IMG/VR virus record: IMGVR_UViG_3300011114_000154
Span: 1-21,439 of that record
Length of the DNA: 21,439 nt
Direction: 5' to 3' (one strand)
Origin: a virus
Part shown: piece by piece, positions 14,065 to 20,213 of the stretch
Numbering within the stretch: the first letter of the stretch is position 1
Layout: every line of letters begins with the position of its first letter
The notes under the pieces: model-generated
Told to the model about the DNA's origin: nothing
Database searches by the model: none
Seen by the model: the letters and a program-made list of their open reading frames with translations, nothing else
Made by a program: the position numbers and the translations under genes

Positions 14065-14093
14065 ACCATACCTTTATTTTTACGACAAGTAAA
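14065..14093 (-). promoter_or_regulatory. Candidate promoter for the capsid genes
   Basis: On the minus strand TTTACT (14093-14088) and TATGGT (14070-14065) are 17 bases apart, each matching the sigma70 consensus at 4 of 6 positions, with an A/T-rich spacer. It lies in the 191-base gap before the decoration and capsid genes, the longest gap of the head module, and would start transcription around 14058. Most of this gap otherwise shows only a leader with a small hairpin. Confidence 0.35.
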
Positions 14094-14157
14094 GGGGGCG
14101 ACCAAAGCCGCCACCGCTCACTATTATCGATCAAACTTGGAGCATGCGATGGCTATC

Positions 14158-14688
14158 TCACTCAGGGATTGGCATGGCTTCATACCCCTTCTTGATCCTC
14201 GTCATGTTCTCGCCCTTGTGGCTGCGCTCAAACTCACCTGGGCGTGAGGAAGACAATTGCTCTTCCTTAGCCCGAACTTGCATCCGCGCGCGGCGCTGCT
14301 CGATAGAGCGGGCCTCTTCGGTGATCTCCAGCGGTCGCTCCATCAGCACCATGCCCTTACGGATGATCATGGTACCTGTGTACCCAAGCGGCATCATTTC
14401 TGGGTGTCTGGATGCTGGGACAATCTCCCAGCCCTTACGCTGCAGAGCAACTTGGTGGGCGGGGTCTTCAGCGCCAAGTACGGTGCGCATCTTCCACTCG
14501 TAGCTCCAGTCCTGCGGAATGATGCCAGGTTCAACGAAGAATTCATCGCTACCACTGTCGGTGTCACTGTGGTTGCGAAGCTCTGCGGCGCGGGCCGCCG
14601 CATCCCGTGGCTGCTCCACAGTTGCCATCTGCGGGCGGACGCTGGGCCGTACGTTTTTCGTCACCTTCCGAAATTCTTCATCGCTCAT
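14158..14688 (-). CDS. Conserved phage head-module protein, unknown role
   Basis: 176 residues, hydrophilic. Recognisable stretches are AAELRNHSDTDSGSDEFFVEP, given as RAAELRNHSD and DEFFVEPGIIP, then QDWSYEWKMRTVLGAEDPAH, VPASRHPEMMPLGYTG, IIRKGMVLMERPLEITEEAR and a helical basic end. The same order of motifs is seen in many phages between scaffold and coat genes, without a known function; a role in head assembly is inferred from position. The start overlaps the scaffold stop by four bases (ATGA), with AAGGAAGG upstream, so the two are made together. Confidence 0.72.
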   Translation of the reverse strand: MSDEEFRKVTKNVRPSVRPQMATVEQPRDAAARAAELRNHSDTDSGSDEFFVEPGIIPQDWSYEWKMRTVLGAEDPAHQVALQRKGWEIVPASRHPEMMPLGYTGTMIIRKGMVLMERPLEITEEARSIEQRRARMQVRAKEEQLSSSRPGEFERSHKGENMTRIKKGYEAMPIPE

Positions 14689-15488
14689 TTGAGTTTACCT
14701 TCCTTAATGAGTGCAATCTTGTGCTTGGCATAGTCCTGCTCGCTCATGCCCATGTCCGAGGCTGCCTCACGCTCCGCCGAGGTGAGCCTGATAGCGTTCT
14801 TGCTGCCGTTGCTCGTGCCACGGCTTACAGGTGCGGCTGCAGGGGCAGCATCACGGCGCTGTGTGACCTTTGCGGCGTACTGATCGCCAGTGTCGGTCGT
14901 TTTCGACACGCCAAGCTTGGCTTCAATGGCTGCAAAGTACGCGGGAGTGTCCACGGCGATGCCATCGTCAACCGCATCCTCGTGAGCGCGGATCATCTTG
15001 CGATTTAGGCGCTGATCGGTGACGAATTGAGGGTTGCGGCGAACCCAGTCTGCCGATGTGGCCGAAAGGCGAGATGCAAATGCCTCGACGGAATCTGCGG
15101 GGACGTATTGCGGCTCTGGGGTCTTCGGTTTGGAGTTCATAGCGTCCAAGCCGTTGCGAAGTTGCTGCAACTGCGCAGATTTTTCGCCCATAAGCTGCTG
15201 AATGTCAGCCGCCTTGGCAAAATCCTGATTCTGCATGGCAATTTGCAGGTTGGTTTTCAGGATTTCGGTGTCACGCACCACGCTGTCGATGGCGCTGGAC
15301 ACCAATTGGATTTCAGTGTCATCCTTTTCGGTGTTCGCGTGGTGCGCCCGCCTCTCTGCGGCCACACGCGCCTCGCGCTCGGCGTTCAGTTGGCGCTTTA
15401 GCTCGGAGACGGTGTCCTGAACGTCAGGAATTTGGGCCTCATCCTCGACTACATCATCAACGATGACTTCAATTTCTTCTTCATCCAT
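14685..15488 (-). CDS. Capsid scaffolding protein
   Basis: 267 residues. It has the composition of a scaffold: a very acidic start (DEEEIEVIVDDVVEDEAQ), a long coiled-coil-rich middle (TVSELKRQLNAEREARVAAE, then IQQLMGEKSAQLQQLRNGLD), a helical part with ADWVRRNPQFV and AYFAAIEAKLG, a flexible Ala/Pro/Ser linker and a basic C-terminal helix (DYAKHKIALIKEGKLK) of the sort that binds coat subunits. Scaffolds guide coat assembly and leave before or during DNA packaging. No protease motif is visible. AAGGTGA lies about eight bases before the ATG. It sits between the co-chaperonin and the pre-capsid protein, as expected. Confidence 0.78.
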   Translation of the reverse strand: MDEEEIEVIVDDVVEDEAQIPDVQDTVSELKRQLNAEREARVAAERRAHHANTEKDDTEIQLVSSAIDSVVRDTEILKTNLQIAMQNQDFAKAADIQQLMGEKSAQLQQLRNGLDAMNSKPKTPEPQYVPADSVEAFASRLSATSADWVRRNPQFVTDQRLNRKMIRAHEDAVDDGIAVDTPAYFAAIEAKLGVSKTTDTGDQYAAKVTQRRDAAPAAAPVSRGTSNGSKNAIRLTSAEREAASDMGMSEQDYAKHKIALIKEGKLK

Positions 15489-15500
15489 GTCTTTTCACCT

Positions 15501-15890
15501 TCAATAAACGGAATCTGGGTGGGGTGCGCGGCCCTTGATGCTGATGTCATCAAAAATGCGGCACAAAACGCCATTGACGGTGATAGACCAGCCGTCAGAT
15601 GGGCGGAAAATGAGCCAGTCGTGGTCTTGGAAGGTCACTCCAGTGAACCAATTGCCGTCCTGCTCAAATGCGAGAGGCCCTCGCTTGACCAGCAGGCCAA
15701 CTTTTGACTGGTATCGATCTTCATCAAGGTGATTTGCAGTCAAAATCAGGCCAGATTTTGTCTTTTCTGGCCGCAGGTAGACGGCAAGAAGTACTTGGTT
15801 GTGGAACAACTCAACGTTTGAGATGTCACCAAGCTCTTCCAGCAGCTTTTTCTTTGGGTCTTCTTCGTGGCTCATGGGCATATGGGGCAT
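15501..15890 (-). CDS. GroES-like (Cpn10) co-chaperonin
   Basis: 129 residues. After a charged leader, the region from residue 27 follows the Cpn10 pattern: a first strand (ELFHNQVLLAVYLR), a mobile-loop-like segment (PEKTKSGLILTANH, 41-54, comparable to the KSAGGIVLT part of GroES), a strand with KVGLLVKRGP, QDHDWLIFRPSDGWSITVNG corresponding to the GD-x-V-hydrophobic region, then VLCRIFDDISIKGR near the end. Phage co-chaperonins such as T4 gp31 replace GroES on host GroEL so that the coat protein can fold. Its place directly before the scaffold and coat genes fits this. The match is to the fold pattern and not to close homology. AGGA lies about seven bases before ATG 15890. Confidence 0.68.
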   Translation of the reverse strand: MPHMPMSHEEDPKKKLLEELGDISNVELFHNQVLLAVYLRPEKTKSGLILTANHLDEDRYQSKVGLLVKRGPLAFEQDGNWFTGVTFQDHDWLIFRPSDGWSITVNGVLCRIFDDISIKGRAPHPDSVY

Positions 15891-15899
15891 GTCTAATCC

Positions 15900-16106
15900 T
15901 TACATGGTCTTGTTAATCGTGGCGGAAACCTCGTGACACATTGAGATGACCTCATCGAGCGCGGCAATTTTTCCGACCGCCTCACGATATTCCTCAATAG
16001 TCTTAATAGCAAGTCCGCCAGCTATGTTGCTGACGATCTCGGCCTTGCGTTCAAGGATGTATTTGACAAGTTCCCGCTCGAAGGCGGTGCTTACGGTGGT
16101 GATCAT
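15900..16106 (-). CDS. Small helical phage protein
   Basis: 68 residues, predicted almost fully helical with heptad-like hydrophobic spacing (ELVKYILERKAEIVSNIAGG, then IEEYREAVGKIAALDEVISM). No catalytic or binding motif is visible. Short helical proteins with a similar pattern occur upstream of head genes in many phages, function unknown. AGGA lies six bases before the ATG, and its stop (TAAGGAT) forms part of the ribosome-binding site of the co-chaperonin gene, so the two are likely co-translated. Confidence 0.68.
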   Translation of the reverse strand: MITTVSTAFERELVKYILERKAEIVSNIAGGLAIKTIEEYREAVGKIAALDEVISMCHEVSATINKTM

Positions 16107-16131
16107 CTGTAATCCTAATATCTGAAAGTAA

Positions 16132-16154
16132 GGGGCCAGTGCGTAGCTGGCCCC
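16132..16154 (-). terminator. Hairpin after the basic protein gene
   Basis: GGGGCCAG (16132-16139) and CTGGCCCC (16147-16154) form an eight-pair GC-rich stem with a seven-base loop, eight bases after the stop of the gene at 16162-17943. On the minus strand it is followed by TTACTTTC, a weak T-rich stretch, so partial Rho-independent termination or an mRNA-end structure is likely. Confidence 0.5.
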
Positions 16155-16161
16155 CCAAGGT

Positions 16162-17943
16162 TTACTTTCTGAGGTCTTTGTTCATCTTTTCGCCGTAGGC
16201 TGTGACCTTTTCCTTGCGAGCGCGCCCGCCACCAGAACCGCCAGTGATTGGGTATTCCACTCTGCCGCCAGCCTTGCGGCCCATCATAGGCGCAGGCATT
16301 GGGGGGCGGTTCATCATGGGCTGAGGCATCCCACCGCCAGCGGGTGGCATAGGCCCAGCGCCCGCAGCGCCTGCCAGAGCCTGCTGCAGCCCTGGAGGGA
16401 GCGACATGTGGGCTGGGGGCGGTGCCGACGGCATGGGCGCAGGCATTGGCATTGGTGGCTTCATCATGGGCGGCATACCAGCGGGTGGGACGGGCATAGC
16501 GCCAGCCTTCTCGGCGGTGTGCGGGTAGATGTTGATGCTGATGTTGCTCTTGCCAACCTTACCACCAGACTTGCGGGCCGTGCGGCCACCCTCTTCAGAC
16601 ATCGCAGCGCCACCGCAGGCCTTGCACATGCAGTCCTTGTGGTGCATGGCCTTTCCGCCCTTCTTCATGGCGCTGCCGCCAGACTTGCGGCGAGTTAAAT
16701 CGCCAGCGTATCGATCACTTTCTTGCCGCATTTCTGTCGGCATATCCCTGCCGCTAATTGGAAAATCTCTTTCTTTAACGGGGGGTAAAAGAGGTGCAAC
16801 GCCGCCCTTTTTCATGGCGGTCTTGGCTGCGTCCTTGAAGTCAGAGGCGGATGGAGCGCCCTTGGCACCTGGCTTGCGCATCTTCTCTTTCGAGCCGTCT
16901 TCAATGCGCTCGCGCTTGGCGTGGATGTTGGCGTACAGGCCGCCACCGTTTGCCATCTTGCCAACGCCGTCAGCGGCAAAGAATGGAACCTTCTTGCCGT
17001 CTTTCTCGACCATCTTCATTTTTCCGCCAGCGGCGTAACCCATGCTGCCGCCGCTCATCTTCGCGTTACGACCGCCTTCTTGGGCCATTGCGGCACCAAC
17101 ACACGCTTTGCACATGCAGTCCTTGTGGTGCATCATCTCGGCCTTGCCGCCTTTTTTGTAGCCGCGAGGCATCGACATCATTGGGTCTTGCATGCCCATG
17201 CCCATACCCATGCTGCCGCCGCCCATCTTCTTGGTGCGGCCCTTGGATGGCATGTCGTGCATCTTGTCGGCATGGGATGCTTCCCATTCCTTCATGGTCA
17301 TGCCCATCTTGGCAGCCATCTTCTTGTCTTCCATCATGTCCTTGGCAGAACCCTCGGTCTTACCGCCGCGCTTGCGGCCCAAGGTTTCAAGGTCGTATTG
17401 ATCTCGTTCCGCCGCCCTGTTTGCGCGCTCCAGTGCCTTCATGCCCTCGGCCTCGGCAGCCGCATTCATGATCTCCTCCATACGCTCAGGCGATGGGCGT
17501 GGCTTTGGGCGAGTCATCGGCGCAACACCCATCTCGTCCATCATCTCACGCGATGGGCGAGGCATCGGGCGTAGCGAAGAGATCATATTGCTGCCACCGA
17601 CCTGCTTTTCAGTGCGGCCACCTTTTTTGAAGCCGCCTACGTGCTTAATGCCTTCGCGCTCTTCGTTTGCATCCTTGACGTTACGGTTCACCAATGCGTT
17701 GGCGTATTCCGTTTTTCCACCCGACTTGCGCGGTGTGCGGCCAGCGTGGGTCATGGCTTCAGCGCCATCTACCTTGCCGCCGACCTTGAATGCGCGGCGA
17801 GAGACTGGGCGAGCGCCCGTCTTCACGTCTGCGTTCAGCGGCTCCGCTGGGGTGAACGTCGATGCGTCAACTTTTTCCGAAGTGGCTCCGCAGAGGCGCT
17901 TGGCCTTCTGCTTCATTGCCTCGCGTAGGCTTTTAGCGTCCAT
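16162..17943 (-). CDS. Large Lys/Gly/Met-rich basic phage protein with CxC motifs
   Basis: 593 residues from ATG 17943, which has AGAGGA about seven bases upstream; an in-frame ATG at 17988 lacks a comparable site. The N-terminus (DAKSLREAMKQKAKRL, EPLNADVKTGARPVSRRAFK) and many KxGGK/R motifs (RKSGGKT, FKKGGRT, KRGGKT, YKKGGKA, MKKGGKA) make it low-complexity and strongly basic. The same nine-residue metal-site-like segment MHHKDCMCK followed by AC occurs twice, at 271 and 433. A Pro/Met-rich region precedes the C-terminus. Proteins of this type occur in many aquatic phages with no known function; DNA binding or packing inside the head is a possibility from charge alone. Its start overlaps the upstream gene by 11 bases in another frame. 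Confidence 0.75.
   Translation of the reverse strand: MDAKSLREAMKQKAKRLCGATSEKVDASTFTPAEPLNADVKTGARPVSRRAFKVGGKVDGAEAMTHAGRTPRKSGGKTEYANALVNRNVKDANEEREGIKHVGGFKKGGRTEKQVGGSNMISSLRPMPRPSREMMDEMGVAPMTRPKPRPSPERMEEIMNAAAEAEGMKALERANRAAERDQYDLETLGRKRGGKTEGSAKDMMEDKKMAAKMGMTMKEWEASHADKMHDMPSKGRTKKMGGGSMGMGMGMQDPMMSMPRGYKKGGKAEMMHHKDCMCKACVGAAMAQEGGRNAKMSGGSMGYAAGGKMKMVEKDGKKVPFFAADGVGKMANGGGLYANIHAKRERIEDGSKEKMRKPGAKGAPSASDFKDAAKTAMKKGGVAPLLPPVKERDFPISGRDMPTEMRQESDRYAGDLTRRKSGGSAMKKGGKAMHHKDCMCKACGGAAMSEEGGRTARKSGGKVGKSNISINIYPHTAEKAGAMPVPPAGMPPMMKPPMPMPAPMPSAPPPAHMSLPPGLQQALAGAAGAGPMPPAGGGMPQPMMNRPPMPAPMMGRKAGGRVEYPITGGSGGGRARKEKVTAYGEKMNKDLRK
16622..16647 (-). repeat. 26-base exact repeat, copy 1 (pair at 17108-17133)
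   Basis: The sequence at 16622-16647 is identical to that at 17108-17133 and is in the same reading frame. It encodes the MHHKDCMCK segment of the basic protein. The copies are 486 bases apart, which is 162 codons. Confidence 0.9.
17108..17133 (-). repeat. 26-base exact repeat, copy 2 (pair at 16622-16647)
   Basis: The second copy of the metal-site-like segment. The surrounding codons (KGGKA before, GAAM and EGGR after) are also similar, which shows that a longer protein segment was duplicated and that only this part has stayed identical in DNA. Confidence 0.9.
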
Positions 17944-20212
17944 TTTTCGATCCTCTGAGGTTACCAGGCGTCCCTGTTGCACTTTCATTGTACATCGAAG
18001 TGAGCTTCAATGCACGATCTATGTTTTTGGCCTTGCCACCACGGTTAAAGCCGTATTCCTTCATGCGATCTTCTTCCGCACCCTTCACCAAATCAACCAC
18101 TCTCTGATCCACTTTGATTGCAGGAAACTTGGTTGCAAGGGTCTGCTGCGCTTCTGTTGAAGTATTAGCGTTCTTTACGTCACGCTCATACAGTTTCTCG
18201 GCAGGAACCAATGCGCGGAAGCGTCCAGCGTATCCCAATGTTGGTATGCCGTGAGTGTAGGTGCCGTGGGCGCGCATTTCATCGTTTGCCACCAGTGCGC
18301 CCTTTGGGTCAAGTTGGGTAAGGCCATATCCAACTGCGCCTTGCGGCTCCGCCATCAAATCTGGGTGTATATTGGCAAATCTTGCAGACCCCACATTTGG
18401 AAAACCAGTGGATTGCCAGCGGACACTGTCCATGTTCTGGATAAATTTTGCAACATGCTTACCAGGTCTAGGTTGAGGGCGGATCATGTCTGGCTGACCC
18501 TTTTTGCCACGAACTACGGTTGGCTGCCTGTAAAAGAAATCGTGAACCGCATTGGTGTTTAAAATTCCAGGCCAAGGCATTGGATATTTCTCGTCATGCG
18601 GAAACTTTTCACGCATTTCCTCATCAAATGCATCAATGTGGCGTTTGAGAATTGGCAAATTTGGTACTTGATTGATTACAGAGTGCAAAAGCATGTGCGA
18701 GCTATCTGCGGCAGGGTTACCCATCAACATGTGAGCGCCGTAAATTGGCGATCCTTCAGGAACGTCTTGGCCAACACGACTCTGCATACCCTTAGCCGCT
18801 CCTTCACGCGATCTCCAGCCTGTTGGTTGGTTAGTTCGAGAGTAATCAGACCGCATATAGTCGCCACCACCTTCTTGATTTACTGGATCAACAAGAGGTA
18901 CGCCGTTATGGCTTAAAAGAATGGTGTCTGCTGGAGTCTTATCGCCAACAAATGGTCGAATGTAGGCACCCTCGTTCTGCATCCTTTCAATGTTGACGTA
19001 TTTCTGAGGTGACAGATTGTTCTTGGGCGCAAACTCAGCCTGAAAATCCTCAAAGGGTGTGATCAAGTGGCCGCTTTTTTTAGTATCCTTTAAGTTGGAC
19101 AGCTTAGGTTGCGAAATTTGCAAGCGGGGGTCACGCCTGATCAAGTCAGCACCTGTTCGTATGAACCCAGATGTCTTAGCAGCCTCAAGAGCTTGCCGCA
19201 CCATTCCTTGGTTCACGCTTCCGTGTATTGCGTTCAAAAAAGATTTGGCCAGAGAGTGGTCTTCACTGTCGTCTTTAACAGAACCCTTTGTGGCATAACC
19301 AATACGACCGCCGTCCTTTGCGTTACGCATGGCAGCCACAACATCGCTGTGGGTTGTTTCTTCATTGCCAGCCTTGTCCCAGATTGCGTGGTGAGTAAGG
19401 TGCTGGCGGAAAGGCTCCAAGCCAGAGTCCATCTTTGGATTTAGTGCTGTTTGGCGGGCTGCAAGTCGGTCGACCGCATCAAATCCAGCGCGGGCCATGG
19501 GGCGCTGCGCTTCCCTTGTCGGCATACCAGTTTGAAGGACGACCTGACGCGCATCGAGCGTGGGTTGATCGCCACGGCCAAGCATGGATGCTGCAAAACC
19601 AGCTTTTGCAGTGCCAATCCCACGCAATCCGTTTGCAAACTCGCGCCACTCTGCAATAGGGCTGTTGCCTGACAGCGCCCTCTTCACCATGTCAGAAACG
19701 GCTTGGTGCTTGTCATGCAAATTATTTGCGGCCCACGGCAAAGCATCCCTTTCGGTATCCAACCCAAACGGTTTCATCACACCTTGCGCATGTTCAACAG
19801 CTTCTTGATTGACTTTGCCCATCTCAGCAGCATCAAGGTAGCGTTGCCCCATTGGCGACTTCAGCCACTCGGCCATTGCCCCTTCTGGCCTAATGCTGCC
19901 AGTGGCGCTCTGCGGCAATATAAGGCCAGACGCACGTAATTTATCAACGTTCTGGGAACGCCGCTGAATGCTTGCCCGTGTAATGGCGTAGGCCTTGATC
20001 AATTCGCGCGGGGAAAGTCCAGTTGTTGCGGCCTTGCGCGCCATTTCGTCCATGTACGCGCCAAAATCTTCAACGTGACTTGGTATCTCGGTCATGCCGC
20101 CAAGTTCTTCTTGAACATCTCTCAGCTTGCGCCAATCAAACCCCTGCATCCTCTTGCTTGGCGGATATTGGTACTTAGACACCAAATCCATTGCCTTTTT
20201 GATGTCAGCCAT
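17933..20212 (-). CDS. Large phage protein of unknown function, likely virion-associated
   Basis: 759 residues from ATG 20212, one base after the stop of the upstream gene, with AAGGGG in the region upstream; an in-frame ATG at 20239 would overlap that gene. I do not recognise a full-length family. Visible are helical stretches at the N-terminus (ADIKKAMDLVSKYQYPPSK), a segment with GLRGIGTAKAGFAASMLGRG and then DQPTLDARQVVLQTG at about 195-228 that resembles a helix-hairpin-helix element, and middle parts rich in Asn, Gly and His. The C-terminus (FNRGGKAKNIDRALKLTSMYN) resembles the end of the upstream peptidase protein. Similar large proteins occur as parts of giant virion polyproteins in aquatic phages. 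Ejection into the host is conceivable but unproven. Confidence 0.65.
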   Translation of the reverse strand: MADIKKAMDLVSKYQYPPSKRMQGFDWRKLRDVQEELGGMTEIPSHVEDFGAYMDEMARKAATTGLSPRELIKAYAITRASIQRRSQNVDKLRASGLILPQSATGSIRPEGAMAEWLKSPMGQRYLDAAEMGKVNQEAVEHAQGVMKPFGLDTERDALPWAANNLHDKHQAVSDMVKRALSGNSPIAEWREFANGLRGIGTAKAGFAASMLGRGDQPTLDARQVVLQTGMPTREAQRPMARAGFDAVDRLAARQTALNPKMDSGLEPFRQHLTHHAIWDKAGNEETTHSDVVAAMRNAKDGGRIGYATKGSVKDDSEDHSLAKSFLNAIHGSVNQGMVRQALEAAKTSGFIRTGADLIRRDPRLQISQPKLSNLKDTKKSGHLITPFEDFQAEFAPKNNLSPQKYVNIERMQNEGAYIRPFVGDKTPADTILLSHNGVPLVDPVNQEGGGDYMRSDYSRTNQPTGWRSREGAAKGMQSRVGQDVPEGSPIYGAHMLMGNPAADSSHMLLHSVINQVPNLPILKRHIDAFDEEMREKFPHDEKYPMPWPGILNTNAVHDFFYRQPTVVRGKKGQPDMIRPQPRPGKHVAKFIQNMDSVRWQSTGFPNVGSARFANIHPDLMAEPQGAVGYGLTQLDPKGALVANDEMRAHGTYTHGIPTLGYAGRFRALVPAEKLYERDVKNANTSTEAQQTLATKFPAIKVDQRVVDLVKGAEEDRMKEYGFNRGGKAKNIDRALKLTSMYNESATGTPGNLRGSKNGR

Positions 20213-20213
20213 G

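Noticed and set aside
17944-17988. Longer N-terminus for the basic protein (ATG 17988)
   Set aside because: The ATG at 17943 has a good ribosome-binding site and a family-like start; the longer form overlaps the upstream gene by over 50 bases.
16529-18160. Several plus-strand open frames opposite the basic protein gene
   Set aside because: They follow from the low-complexity Gly/Lys/Met coding on the minus strand and show Pro/Leu/Ser/Cys-rich, motif-free translations.
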